Made by a program: the position numbers and the translations under genes
Assembly: GCF_007846095.1 (NCBI RefSeq)
Contig: NZ_VOEI01000003.1
Coordinates: 372,001 to 436,000, forward strand
Reading direction: 5' to 3'
DNA: 64,000 bases
From: Mucilaginibacter achroorhodeus
GTDB lineage: Bacteria; Bacteroidota; Bacteroidia; Sphingobacteriales; Sphingobacteriaceae
In this document: positions 16,315 to 26,900 of the stretch, piece by piece
Position numbering within the stretch: the stretch's first letter is position 1
Layout: each line of letters starts with the position of its first letter
Notes under the pieces: model-generated
Databases searched by the model: none
Told to the model about the DNA's origin: nothing
What the model saw: the letters and a program-made list of their open reading frames with translations, nothing else

Positions 16315-16954
16315 GTGTGGGTGTTTGTGCCATAAAGTAACCAAACCGAACGCCACAATAAATTTAACTACTAAATAAATTTATATATTAATAACAATAA
16401 TTTTATTTACCTATAAATCAAATAGAATAACAATTAGCCAAAATGTAATTTAATGTATTGGCTCTTTTAAAAACTGTCTGTTAAAACTACATGTTGTATG
16501 TTTCTCTTAACAATAGGCATTAATAGAACGCTCGTTTACATCAAACCCTTTTTTTTATTTCCAAAGTAAAATTTTGAGGGATGCCTGGAAATTGCGCTCG
16601 TCATGGTGGGAAGCAATTGCAGCTATTATCCTTCCCATTACAGGAAGTTTAGTTTTAACTTAAGATTAATCAGTCGTGGGAAAGCTTAATGCTGAAATAA
16701 CTTCATTACTATAACGGTGATTATACCCGTTACAGCAGGGCAAAAGCCTGTAAGCTGATAAAATAAACCCAAAGGCTACTGAGATGAGGCAGTGTCCACG
16801 AAAAACCTGGCAAAAGGATAGCTATTTATAACGTTTAGAAACGCGGCATGGCGTGTGTCAGATAGGTCTACTGTTAAATGAAAAAAAAATAAAATTTTAA
16901 CTGATTTTTAAAATCTGTTAATAGCGACGTTTCGTAAATATTCCAAAAAGCTAT
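16315..16954. other. 640-bp gap with no recognisable gene
   Basis: The first 240 bp are very AT-rich and should hold the promoter of the minus-strand glycosyltransferase operon. The middle (about 16570-16860) is less AT-rich and can form small hairpins (CTTCC...GGAAG near 16630; AACGG...CCGTT near 16712-16731). I see no tRNA, known riboswitch core or credible reading frame in it. A small RNA or a decayed gene is possible. Confidence 0.5.
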
Positions 16955-17254
16955 ATGGACGACCTAAAACTTAAGCTTGATAAACACTATCCCTTTGAAG
17001 TTTCATTTTACCACGAAACTGAGAACGACGGTATTTATTGTCTTATAATTAGACCGGACGAGCATTTTATACTATTACAAAAAATTAGCGGCACCACGCT
17101 TTGGACCAAAGTTAATTCAAGTAAGTTGAAGGCGGAGTTTGAGGCTGCAATAATGACGCTTGCACCCCTGTTATTGCGATGGATGATAACCACAAAGGAA
17201 ATCAAGCCGCTTAATTATCTGAGCAGTTCCTACCTGCCTAACAATTTTAATTAA
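16955..17254 (+). CDS. Hypothetical small protein
   Basis: 99 residues, starting MDDLKLKLDKHYPFEVSFYH. No signal peptide or membrane helix. The pattern of alternating polar and hydrophobic residues (IYCLIIRPDEHFILLQKI) followed by a helical half suggests a small alpha/beta fold. It stands alone, upstream of and convergent with the PAS protein gene (13 bp between ends). I do not recognise the family. Real rather than chance is judged from its protein-like composition. Confidence 0.6.
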   Translation: MDDLKLKLDKHYPFEVSFYHETENDGIYCLIIRPDEHFILLQKISGTTLWTKVNSSKLKAEFEAAIMTLAPLLLRWMITTKEIKPLNYLSSSYLPNNFN

Positions 17255-17267
17255 GAAATAAGCATCA

Positions 17268-18890
17268 TTAATTTGCAATCGGTTGCTCTACTTCTCTGAT
17301 AATGCCTGAGAGCACCCTTTCCCCTACCAAGTTTGAAGTTACACGGCCAATAACATTCATCCAGATTACGCTACCACTATCAAAGCGTTTGGTTTGATAA
17401 GTAACGTGAAGTAAACCTTCATCGGCAATCACCTGCTCTACTGCATCAGCCACCTTTGTTAAATACGGTTCATTAATCAACCCCAACGCTTCTTCGTAGC
17501 TCATTTCATGGTCGTGCTGCCATCCTAATAACTGCTTAAAGATCGTATTGGAGACTATTGCACGGCTATTGATATTCAAGGACCATATACCAAAGTTTGC
17601 GGCATTTACTGCCATGTTCAACAGCGATTCTGATTCTTCAAGTGCCTTACGGGCATTCACCTGCTCCGTAATATCAAACGCAACGATGAAAATACTGTCT
17701 GTTATACCTTCTTGGTGACGGATGGGTTGGTAGATCATGTCAAAATACTTTGCAAAAGTTCTTCCTTCGAAATTTACGATCACGCGCAGTTCGGGATTCA
17801 CATAAGCGACACCGGTTGAATGTACGTCGTCCAGAATAGCTATAAACCCCTGTTCTACTAAATCAGGAAACGTTTTACCAAGAGATCGGCCAACAACATC
17901 TTTGTCCCTATGCCAATATTCAAGTATTTTTTTATTGGCGGTCTCAATAATATGCTCTTTTCCTTTAAGAACAGCGATAGCAACAGGTGCGTTATCTATT
18001 AATTTCCGATGTCTGTCTTCGCTTTCAAAAAGTTTCTTAGTACGCTCAAAAACCCAGCCTTCGAGTTGTTGCTTTGTTTGAAACAACTCCTGGTGGCTTT
18101 CTTCAAGCCGTTCTATCACCTTGTTCAACTTTACATTAGTAACCGCGAGTTCTTCGGCTTGTGTAAGTTCTTTAAATATGGCTTGTTCTATCGCATTCTG
18201 GTCAAGAATTTTGTCCGTAACATCATCAACTTGTATTACCAGATAGTTTACAACCCCATCATACTTTATAGGCTGTACCCTAACATTCCACCAATTTATT
18301 TCCGTTGTTACAGAAAGCTTAGTTGGAATGTTGTAGTGTACCTGCTCTAATTTTACCGGTTCATTTCTATACACCGCATCATGAAATGCTTGCAATAATT
18401 GTGTAGGCCCGTAGCCGCCGGCATCTTCCGGTTTAAAGGCCTCCCACCAGCTTTTTCCACGCACGTCCCGCTTAGTTAGAAAGGTTGACCTTTCAAACGC
18501 CTTATTGTAAGTTAAAATAGTAAAATCCGGAGCATCGGTGCTCACAATAACCAACGGATTATCCATATTCATGATCACAGTAACAAGCGACTCATCAATA
18601 TTGGGCTTAGGTTTAGCCACCTCTATATTGCTTTCATCAACCTTGTTCTGAAATTCATTCCACGTTGTAAATCCGCAGAATTGAGCGCAGGCTGTTAGTG
18701 AGTACAAAGAAGGTTCAAATTTTCCCTCTAAAAAACCAAACATACGCTGTAGTGTAAGATCGCTTATCTTAAGGCCGGTTTGCCTAAAGATACTCTTTGC
18801 CAGTAAGGAACAGTCGGTTAACCTTATCTTGCCAATATTAGCGGCGGACAGTATTTCACGCTTAAGCGGTTCAAGATAATGTGCGAACAT
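17268..18890 (-). CDS. PAS-domain sensor protein without kinase domain, N-terminal HTH-like module
   Basis: A 540-residue cytoplasmic protein. Residues 1-85 form a helical module (LAKSIFRQTGLKISDLTLQR, then SLTACAQFCGFTTWNEF) that resembles a small HTH-like domain seen at the start of many Bacteroidota proteins. Three PAS regions follow (about 105-230, 290-410 and 415-535), with a coiled coil between the first two. No histidine-kinase, GGDEF, EAL or HATPase motif is present, so the output must be protein-protein or DNA contact. It may be a one-component sensor, or a partner for a nearby kinase. Ligand is unknown. Confidence 0.85.
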   Translation of the reverse strand: MFAHYLEPLKREILSAANIGKIRLTDCSLLAKSIFRQTGLKISDLTLQRMFGFLEGKFEPSLYSLTACAQFCGFTTWNEFQNKVDESNIEVAKPKPNIDESLVTVIMNMDNPLVIVSTDAPDFTILTYNKAFERSTFLTKRDVRGKSWWEAFKPEDAGGYGPTQLLQAFHDAVYRNEPVKLEQVHYNIPTKLSVTTEINWWNVRVQPIKYDGVVNYLVIQVDDVTDKILDQNAIEQAIFKELTQAEELAVTNVKLNKVIERLEESHQELFQTKQQLEGWVFERTKKLFESEDRHRKLIDNAPVAIAVLKGKEHIIETANKKILEYWHRDKDVVGRSLGKTFPDLVEQGFIAILDDVHSTGVAYVNPELRVIVNFEGRTFAKYFDMIYQPIRHQEGITDSIFIVAFDITEQVNARKALEESESLLNMAVNAANFGIWSLNINSRAIVSNTIFKQLLGWQHDHEMSYEEALGLINEPYLTKVADAVEQVIADEGLLHVTYQTKRFDSGSVIWMNVIGRVTSNLVGERVLSGIIREVEQPIAN

Positions 18891-19001
18891 TTATTTAGGT
18901 TATCATCAAAAGGCTAAGCAATTTAACGCTTTTGGGAATAATAAGGTTACCGCTCAACCTTTAATATTCAATAATATATATATTTGTTTACACATCTTAT
19001 A

Positions 19002-19009
19002 TAACTTTG
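19002..19009 (+). promoter_or_regulatory. Putative -7 promoter element
   Basis: TAACTTTG is an exact TAnnTTTG, the Bacteroidota -7 consensus, 38 bp before the ATG at 19048. A TTTG at 18983-18986 could be the -33 element, though the 15-bp spacing is shorter than usual. Confidence 0.45.
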
Positions 19010-19047
19010 CCTGTATTAGCACGTTAGTGCTAAAAGGCACCATTAAA

Positions 19048-19524
19048 ATGGAAAACAAGTCGGGCAGAGAAAATTACATTTCATTCGTAAACAGAAGCTA
19101 TTATGTTGCTTCGCTATTGATAGAGCGTTTAGAAGAGTTAAAGATCCACCACATTAAGCCCGAGCTTGAAGCTTTATTAGATAGAGCTATTTTCCAACTA
19201 CGTGCTAAAGCAATACTTATGCGCGATGTTATTGTAGCATCAGGTGAAACCGACTCTGCAGAAGCTGTAGAACCAGTGCTAAATCTATTGGAGAGTATTT
19301 TTAACCGCGTATTACAACCTGGCCTTGGGCTACAGCACATACATCTTTATGATTATTTGAACCTATCTGATTGTATGATGCGTGAAACCGAAAGGATCAA
19401 CGAAATACTTTCTCACCAGCTTTCGCCGGAATTTCTGACGGAGACCGAACTTTACGATACCAACATCCTTAACGGCCCGTTAGATTTTCTAAAGGAGAAC
19501 TTTCAGTCAGCTGTTATTTCTTAA
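19048..19524 (+). CDS. Hypothetical helical protein
   Basis: 158 residues from the ATG at 19048, almost all predicted helix (for example ASLLIERLEELKIHHIKPEL and SIFNRVLQPGLGLQHIHLYD). No signal peptide, membrane helix or known motif. It has its own promoter-like element and lies between a PAS sensor gene and a DUF892 stress gene, so a link to stress signalling is possible. I do not recognise the family. Confidence 0.65.
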   Translation: MENKSGRENYISFVNRSYYVASLLIERLEELKIHHIKPELEALLDRAIFQLRAKAILMRDVIVASGETDSAEAVEPVLNLLESIFNRVLQPGLGLQHIHLYDYLNLSDCMMRETERINEILSHQLSPEFLTETELYDTNILNGPLDFLKENFQSAVIS

Positions 19525-19657
19525 CATCATCCGTTAATGTACTGTCTATGCTTTGAATGAGGTGGGACTTTGGTATTGAATATTTTACTTTTAACTTATT
19601 TTGTTTCTTATTTATAAAATATTTGAAACTTATTTAGAGCTTCAAGGTTTAAAGTTT

Positions 19658-19687
19658 ATAACGGGTTAGTAATCAACTCGCCGTTAT
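19658..19687 (+). promoter_or_regulatory. Hairpin in the leader of the DUF892 gene
   Basis: ATAACGG (19658-19664) and CCGTTAT (19681-19687) form a 7-bp stem, with an inner GTT/AAC pairing, ending 28 bp before the start codon. It may be an operator or an RNA hairpin. Confidence 0.3.
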
Positions 19688-19715
19688 TAATTATAAATTT
19701 TAAACATTTACTACC

Positions 19716-20267
19716 ATGCCTACGAAAACTAAAGCTGCTGAAAAGCAATTAAGCGGCCGCAAACCTGAAGCGGAGAGCGCCCTTAAAGAACTATTTATTG
19801 ACGAATTAAAAGATATCTATTGGGCAGAGCAACACTTGGTGAAAGCATTACCCAAGATGATGAAAAACGCTACCTCTGATGAGTTGAAAAACACCATTCA
19901 GGAACATTTAACCCAAACCGAGAATCAGGTTGTTCGCCTTGAGCAGGTATTTGAATCTATCGGGGAAAAAGCCAAAGCTGTAAAATGCGAAGCCATGGAA
20001 GGACTTTTAAAAGAAGCTGATGAGTTGATGAAAGAGACCGAAAAGGGTACGGAGGTTAGAGATGTTGCAATTATTTCGACAGCGCAAAAGGTAGAGCACT
20101 ATGAAATAGCATCATACGGTACTCTTTGCGCTTTAGCAGGCACGCTTGGCTTTACTGATGCAGTTGAATTATTGCAACAAACTTTAGAAGAAGAGAAACA
20201 GGCAGACCAATTGCTGACGCAAGCAGCGGGGGCTATCAACGAAGCCGCTTTACAAGAAACTAACTAA
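19716..20267 (+). CDS. Ferritin-like DUF892 (YciE/YciF) family protein
   Basis: A 183-residue protein of the DUF892 family, a four-helix ferritin-like fold induced by stress in enterobacteria (YciE/YciF). The core begins LKELFIDELKDIYWAEQHLV, with Glu and His residues placed as in di-iron helical bundles, and continues with EHLTQTENQVVRLEQVFESI and QKVEHYEIASYGTL. An N-terminal Lys/Ala-rich tail (MPTKTKAAEKQLSGR) precedes it. It is monocistronic, ended by a clear terminator. The role is probably oxidative or osmotic stress protection; the exact activity is not established. Confidence 0.92.
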   Translation: MPTKTKAAEKQLSGRKPEAESALKELFIDELKDIYWAEQHLVKALPKMMKNATSDELKNTIQEHLTQTENQVVRLEQVFESIGEKAKAVKCEAMEGLLKEADELMKETEKGTEVRDVAIISTAQKVEHYEIASYGTLCALAGTLGFTDAVELLQQTLEEEKQADQLLTQAAGAINEAALQETN

Positions 20268-20277
20268 GCTAAATTCA

Positions 20278-20312
20278 AGCGCCGCAGCAATTATGTTGTG
20301 GCGCTTTTTTAT
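20278..20312 (+). terminator. Intrinsic terminator after the DUF892 gene
   Basis: AGCGCC (20278-20283) pairs with GGCGCT (20300-20305), extended by a few inner pairs, and is followed by a run of T. Confidence 0.8.
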
Positions 20313-20371
20313 CTACAACGACTTAGACTTAGCACTTCTTCTGTTCTGAACATTTTCTCAATAACTGATAC

Positions 20372-22360
20372 TTAAACCCGATCAAACATTTTTTGTCTTC
20401 CCAACCATTCCTCAGCAGATTCTTTGTCGGTAAAAAAATGCGTTTGAAAATCACCAAGATCTGTTTGCACGCTTCTGTCGGCTGCGAGACGGCTAAATGC
20501 ACTGGGCGAATAAATCCAGGCAAATTGCTTTAAACCCGCTTCACGCAAAGCCGGGAACCAAAAAGATGCTCCCCAGTCGGCAGCTTCAGACCAGTTGCCT
20601 CTCACCAATGTATTATCATTTAATATCTGTGTGTATTTAGCAGCTTTAACCATTTCCAAGATGGCCATACAACCTTTTTTAACAGATTCGAGGTTTTGAT
20701 AGCCCAGCCACTCGGTTTCTAACCAACCCTTTTCTTCGTTGTATCTTACCTCAATAAAGTTAGCGCTGTAAAAGGTTTTGTTATCTGTGTCTACAACAGT
20801 CAAATTACGTTCGCCGTTAATAGGAAGCAAGAAGTTAAATGTTGATCCTTTTCCCGGTTCGCTTTCTATCCACAAGCTACCATTATGGCGTTTTAATATC
20901 TCTGCGCTTATGTACAGTCCCATTCCTAATCCATCAAATCGCATGGACGAATTATCTACCCGGTAGTATCGGTCAAACAATCTGGTTAGGTCTTTCTCTT
21001 CTATGCCTATACCAAAATCTTGTATAGACACAATTATAGAATCACTAATTACCTTGCTATTAATAATAACTTGTGTTGCATCCGGCGAATATTTGATAGC
21101 ATTTAAGATCAGATTATTTAAGACTTGTTCTATCCTGTGCTTATCGCCTTTTATCTCTATGGGGTCACACTCCTGAACAACCAACTCGTGGTTGTTATTT
21201 AGTAATTGTAGAGAATCCACCGTTTCCTTTATCAACTTGTCAAAATCGAATGTTTCGATATTATAGGTCATTTTCCCTGCATTGATACGCGAAACATCAA
21301 GCAGATCCGTAATTAAACGCTCAAGCCTTATTATGTGAGATTTGGATTTCGAAGTAAACTCGGCTTGTTTTTCGGGCGAACCATTTTTTTGAGAAAGTTG
21401 GTTATAAAGTTTAATGCTTGTTAAAGGCGTTCTAAGTTCATGGCTTACAATACTCAAAAACTCATCTTTGCGATGCTCATTATCCTTTTGCGCTTGTATA
21501 TCTGTATTTGTGCCTAACCAAAGTGTTATACTATCTTCATCGTTACGTAAAGCGGTGGCACGCCCCAGAAACCAACGATAATCGTCTTGTTCGTTCTTCA
21601 GCCTAAATTCAATGGTAAAATCTTTGCCGGTTTGTACCGAAGTTGACCATGCCGCTCTACATTTCTCAACATCTTCCGGATGAATTGACTCATCCCACCC
21701 GTTTTGTATAATTTCAGCATCATTACTACCAAGATAATCGCAAACTTGTTTATTCACAAAAACAAGCTTACCGTTGGGTGCGGCAGTAAACACCTGTTGT
21801 GGGATGATGTTGGTGATGGTCCTGAAATTTTCCTCGCGCATCCGAAGCACATCAAATTCTGACCGGCGATCACTAATATCTTCAATAGTAGTAAAACCAA
21901 GCATGTCATTACCATCCCTAAAAAGCATTGAAATCACATTTACCCAAATGCTTTCACCATTTTTTTTAACCAAACGGGTCTCTAAATTAAAAGATGGTAA
22001 ACGCTTACTCCATAGCCTTTGTTGCAATATCTGCCAATCGCCCGCATAATCGGGATGTGCAAATTCAATTATAATTTTACCGGTGATTTCATTTTTAGAC
22101 TGATAGCCCAGCATATCTACGAGGGCTTGGTTCACTTGCAAAATTTTGAGATCTGAACCGATGATCTTATTACCGAGTAAAGAATTCTCAAAAATTGTAC
22201 GATAACGTAACTGGTTAATGCGCAGCATTTCGCTGGCAGCGTCATTAATATCCCTGCTGTCAATTTCCCTTCTTTGACTGCGTTTAAGCTCAAGGTTTTC
22301 CGCCTGCAAAGAATCAACTTGTAATTGGAGTTGTTTTAGGAGTTCCGCATAATCGGTCAT
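20372..22360 (-). CDS. PAS histidine kinase with C-terminal SpoIIAA/STAS-like domain
   Basis: 662 residues from the ATG at 22360 (an upstream ATG at 22468 adds 36 residues of unlikely sequence). Order: short coiled coil (1-40), PAS (about 50-165), PAS (about 175-290), HisKA with phospho-acceptor His307 in SIVSHELRTPLTS, HATPase (about 400-515, with NLILNAIKYSPD and GLGMGLYISAEI), then an extra domain (about 530-662). This tail (YNEEKGWLETEWLGYQNLES, ILNDNTLVRGNWSEAADW) resembles the SpoIIAA/STAS-like proteins that usually occur alone in Bacteroidota. No membrane helix, so a soluble sensor. No receiver protein is encoded beside it. Confidence 0.9.
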   Translation of the reverse strand: MTDYAELLKQLQLQVDSLQAENLELKRSQRREIDSRDINDAASEMLRINQLRYRTIFENSLLGNKIIGSDLKILQVNQALVDMLGYQSKNEITGKIIIEFAHPDYAGDWQILQQRLWSKRLPSFNLETRLVKKNGESIWVNVISMLFRDGNDMLGFTTIEDISDRRSEFDVLRMREENFRTITNIIPQQVFTAAPNGKLVFVNKQVCDYLGSNDAEIIQNGWDESIHPEDVEKCRAAWSTSVQTGKDFTIEFRLKNEQDDYRWFLGRATALRNDEDSITLWLGTNTDIQAQKDNEHRKDEFLSIVSHELRTPLTSIKLYNQLSQKNGSPEKQAEFTSKSKSHIIRLERLITDLLDVSRINAGKMTYNIETFDFDKLIKETVDSLQLLNNNHELVVQECDPIEIKGDKHRIEQVLNNLILNAIKYSPDATQVIINSKVISDSIIVSIQDFGIGIEEKDLTRLFDRYYRVDNSSMRFDGLGMGLYISAEILKRHNGSLWIESEPGKGSTFNFLLPINGERNLTVVDTDNKTFYSANFIEVRYNEEKGWLETEWLGYQNLESVKKGCMAILEMVKAAKYTQILNDNTLVRGNWSEAADWGASFWFPALREAGLKQFAWIYSPSAFSRLAADRSVQTDLGDFQTHFFTDKESAEEWLGRQKMFDRV

Positions 22361-22573
22361 GGTCTGCAAAATGGGATAAAATGTTGGTTTTAAAGAAACC
22401 ATTTTGTAATAACTTACAACTATATTGTTTTTGTAAGTACGGCCCGGGTTTGGTAGTGTAGAATACAAGTATTATTTTTACAATTCTCTTAGACGATATT
22501 TTATAACGAATATTTACTATAGCATAATTGCCGCTGCTGAATATAAAAGAAAGTAATTTTCAACTCAATACAT

Positions 22574-23695
22574 TTGACGGAATACCTATTTCGCGCGCTG
22601 TTTGATCAATTGGCTGAACCGCGTATAATTTTAAAACCAGACCATCCTACATTCACCGTAGTATCTATTAATTCAGCTTATGAGCAAGCTACGGGCTACA
22701 AAGAAGAGCAGCTTAAAGGACGTAGCGTATGGGATTTTTTTAAGGCCGATGCTGCCGGGAGTTTCTCTGCAGAAAAATTAAAGCAAGGCCTTGAAGATGT
22801 TCTGCGTCATTCTGCCGAGATCAAATTACCTATATTTCGTTTTGATCTAATGGGTGGCGCCGGTTCTTCACCGCGTTGGTGGCAGGTTGAACTATATCCT
22901 ATTATTGATGAGAATAACAGCATAGTTTATATTACCTGTACTACACACAATGTAACTATCCATGTTGAAGACCAGGCTAATATATTAGAAAGCAGACGAA
23001 ACGAGGCTGCAATGCTAATACAGCAGCAGCAATCTGAGAAGGAACTGCAGGTATCTGAACATGCATTAAGAGTTACACAGGATGAGCTATCGTCCGAACG
23101 TTCTGAAACTGAAAATAAAATAACCCGCCGCACAAAGGAATTATCAGATAGCGAATATCGCCTAAATCGCATTATAGCCAACACACCAACCGGCCTTTGT
23201 ATCTTAAAAAGCGATGAACTTATTATTGAAATAATAAACCAATCTCTATTGAAGTTATGGGGGCGGGTTGAAAATGATGTGATAGGCAAATCGATACTTA
23301 CTGCTGTACCGGAGTTTGAAGGGCAACCTTTTGTTAAAAGAGCTAAACAAGTGTTAGGCAACGGCAACCAGGTTACATCTTTAGAAGAAGCGGTACTAAT
23401 TATCAAAGAAAACGGAAAACAGGAAACCCGCTTTGCCGATTTCAGCTATGACCCGCTTTTTGATGTAAATGACAAAGTTGAATCAGTGCTGATTACTGTT
23501 AATGATGTTACGGAGATTGTTAAAGCTAAACAACTGCTTCAGCACCAACAGGAAGAACTCGAAACTACTAATGAAGAATTAACAGCTGCCAACGAAGAAT
23601 TACAGTCGATGAACGAAGAGCTACATGCTACCAATGAGCAACTGGCAGAAGTTAATCAATTACTGGAAGAAGAGCGTGAGAAAAATAGCGATTAA
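22574..23695 (+). CDS. PAS-domain protein with long coiled coil, no output domain
   Basis: 373 residues starting at a TTG (22574); no in-frame ATG lies near the start. Two PAS domains (about 12-135, beginning LFDQLAEPRIILKPDHPTFT, and 195-315) are joined by a coiled coil. The C-terminus is a heptad-rich coil (repeats of the NEELTAANEELQSMNEEL type) that in longer relatives leads into a histidine kinase, yet here the protein stops before one. It is probably a truncated-architecture sensor that works by binding to a partner. It is divergent from the PAS kinase at 20372 and converges on the hybrid kinase at 23964. Confidence 0.85.
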   Translation: MTEYLFRALFDQLAEPRIILKPDHPTFTVVSINSAYEQATGYKEEQLKGRSVWDFFKADAAGSFSAEKLKQGLEDVLRHSAEIKLPIFRFDLMGGAGSSPRWWQVELYPIIDENNSIVYITCTTHNVTIHVEDQANILESRRNEAAMLIQQQQSEKELQVSEHALRVTQDELSSERSETENKITRRTKELSDSEYRLNRIIANTPTGLCILKSDELIIEIINQSLLKLWGRVENDVIGKSILTAVPEFEGQPFVKRAKQVLGNGNQVTSLEEAVLIIKENGKQETRFADFSYDPLFDVNDKVESVLITVNDVTEIVKAKQLLQHQQEELETTNEELTAANEELQSMNEELHATNEQLAEVNQLLEEEREKNSD

Positions 23696-23818
23696 TACTT
23701 GCAAGTAATATTGCAGATATTAGTTAAAGGCAACCCCAGGAAAGCCCAGGTAGTTTAACGAAAATGAGCGGGAAAGATTTTGACTAAATTTTGAAGTCCA
23801 CAGGCCGTTTCTAAAGTT

Positions 23819-23853
23819 AAAATGGCTTATCCCATCGCGGGATAAGCCATTTT
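23819..23853. terminator. Bidirectional terminator, 15-bp perfect stem
   Basis: AAAATGGCTTATCCC pairs perfectly with GGGATAAGCCATTTT around the loop ATCGC, with A and T runs on both sides. It sits between two convergent genes and should stop both. Confidence 0.85.
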
Positions 23854-23963
23854 GCACAATTTTCAGCTATGCTGATACACAACTTACGATTTATATTAAA
23901 GAAAAGTTTGAAGCATTAAGCAATTTAATAATTGCTTAATATAACAATTTTGTAAATAATCTA

Positions 23964-26900
23964 TTACAATGGCAGGCTTACTTCAAACGTTGCGCCCTGG
24001 CCAATTTCGCTGCTAACAGTAATGCGGCCACCGTGACGTTTCACTATCTCGGCACTTAGGTAAAGCCCTATGCCAAAGCCGGCTATATGCCTCATATGGT
24101 TGCTTTCTACACGATAATACCTGTCAAACAACTTGTCCTGCTCATCCTTCCTGATGCCCATGCCCTCGTCTTTGATGCTGATAAAAGCCCGATCACCGAC
24201 GGTCAAGGTTTTAACGTAAACCTGTTTAGCTTTAGGCGAATATTTGATAGCATTACTCAGTAAGTTAAAAAACACCGAATTCATCTTATCCTTGTCCGCA
24301 TTTAAATTGATGGTAGTATCGGCATCAAATAATATCACATGTGTTATCATGATGCCGTTGATATCTTCAATTACTTCGCTTATCAATCCATTCAGATCAA
24401 ATGATTCTTTATTTAAGTCTATTTTACCGGCATCAAATCTTGATACGTTAAGGAACCCGGTGATCAGTCTATTCATTTTCCTGATCTGCACCGCCACTTT
24501 TTCAAGTTTCTCCTTAGCAAACCCATCCTCTTTTTTAGCAGCGTGCATGTGCAGTAACTGCGAGTATCCGCTTAGCGACGTAAGCGGCGTTTTTAATTCA
24601 TGGCTAACCATACCAATAAAGTCATCTTTACGCTGGCTATCCTCTTTAGATTCGGTAATATCTAAAATGGTACCGATAACACCTATAACTTCGCCATAAT
24701 TATCCAATTCTACCTTACCGGTGGTATTAAGCCATTTAGGTTTACCGCCATCAGCGGGGATGATCTGGTAGTCTTCGCTAAAACGGCCTTTAGCTTTAAC
24801 AGCGTTCTCTATTGACTGTAACACCCTTGCGCGATGCTCAGGTACGATCATCTCTACAGTTTCAATAAATGATAGCTGCTTATCCAGCGGAATGCCGTGA
24901 ATATTCCTTGCAATTTCTGAAACATGTAACGTGTCCTGCCCCCAATCGGTTCGCCAGGTACCAAGGTTAGCCGCATCCATCGCCATTGTCAAAGTATCGG
25001 TGACCTTTTCAAGGTCTTTTCTTGACATTACCTGTTCAGAAACATCTGCAGCAACCGCTATCATGCCCGTGATCTGCCCATTATCATCACGTAACGCCTC
25101 GATCGTAAGATTTATAAAACTTTCTTCTTTACGGCCGAACTTAGTGAGGATTACCTGTATCTCTCCGGATATAAACCGTTCACCTGTTTGATAAACCTTG
25201 TCCATTACAGAACCAAAACCTTGCTCTTCTAACTCAGGCAGGGCAACCAATATCGGCACTCCAAAGGCAGCCTCAGAAGTTAATCCCCAATATTCAAGCA
25301 TGCGGTTATTGGCAAACTCGATAATATGCATTGGGGTGCGATAAATTGCTATAGCAACAGGCGCTTCGGTTAACAGATCACGCAACTGCTGTTCGGCAAA
25401 ACCACGGGTTTTGCTGATCTTTATCTGCGCCCTCACCTTTGTCAGTAATTCTGCTGCCGAGAAGGGCTTAACCAGGTAGTCATCTGCACCTGCCTCCAAA
25501 CCATCTATCCTTGCCTCTTCACCCGCGCGGGCTGATAGAAATATTACCGGCATGCGCAGCGTTTCGGCAGAATTGCGAATATGCTCCAGCATCGTTTTCC
25601 CATCCATCACCGGCATCATCATATCACTTAATACCAGATCGGGTTTAAACTCATGGATCTTTTGCAAGGCATCTTTGCCGTTAACGGCTAAAGCAATAGT
25701 AAAATATGGTTCAAGCAAACGTTTAAGATAACCGCGCATGTCGGCGTTATCGTCAACAACCAGTATCAGGGTATCTTTGGTATCTGTAAAATCCTGATTC
25801 GTTGTAATGCTTTCTTTTGCATTATCACCGTCAAATTGCGACTGGGTTTCTACCTGCAGCAAGTTGAAAGCCTCCTGTAAAAAAGCGCCTTTTAGGGCCG
25901 AGGAATCGATATCTTTCGCTTTATCTATAACGTTTGCTTGCGGCAGGTGCGCTTTACCCAAAGATATCTTTACGATAAACGTAGTACCTACACCTTCAGT
26001 ACTGGTTAGGCTTATATCCCCGCCGTGCAAATGAACCAGTTCATGCACAAGTGACAAACCAATGCCAGTACCTTCATGCGTGCGGCCGGCAGAGTTCTCA
26101 ACCCTGTGGAAGCGCTCAAACATGTGAGGCAGTTCTTTTTCAGGGATGCCCACACCGGTATCTTCTACAGATAACATGGCCTCATTCCCAATTTGTTTAA
26201 GCGTTACGGTTATGTTACCGGCAAGGGTATATTTGAAAGCGTTAGATAGCAGGTTAAGCACGATCTTCTCCCACATTTGCCTGTCAACATAAGCAGGCAG
26301 TTTTCTATTTCCTGTATCAACAACCAATTGCATTCCCGCTTTCTCAATAATAGAACGGAAGCTGCTGGCCAGATCGGCCGTTAGTTCAGCAAGATCTAAT
26401 TGCTGATAGACAGCCTGAGCACGGCCTGCTTCTACCCTACTATAATCCAGCAGGTTATTCACTAACTTTAAAAGGCGCAGCGCATTACGATGCGTAGATT
26501 CAAGCGGTGCTTTTATATCATCGCCAATATTTTGTTTACTAAGCAGGTCCTCTAACGGGCCAAGCATTAACGTGAGCGGCGTACGAAACTCGTGGCTTAC
26601 GTTACTAAAGAATGCTGTTTTTGATCGGTCTATTTCGGCGAGGGCTTCGGCACGTTTTTGTTCCTGCTCGTAAGCGTAAACGTTAGAAACTGCTGTGTTA
26701 TAAGTATTTAATAGCTGATCGTAAAAATTCCTGTAATCAGTATCCAGTGCACGCCTTGAGCTTACACCGGCCACTATGAAACCAAATGCATCATCCTGGC
26801 CTGATATTTTAAGCGGGAGCAACATAGCCGTATGCGGCGCTTCCGGATAAGGGCCACAATCGCAGTCGCCAAATTTGCTCTGCAGGTCTTTTACCTCCAG

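Noticed and set aside
16700..16860. A possible tRNA or known structured RNA in the gap
   Set aside because: No acceptor/T-loop motif (GTTCGA-like) or known riboswitch core was found; only short hairpins.
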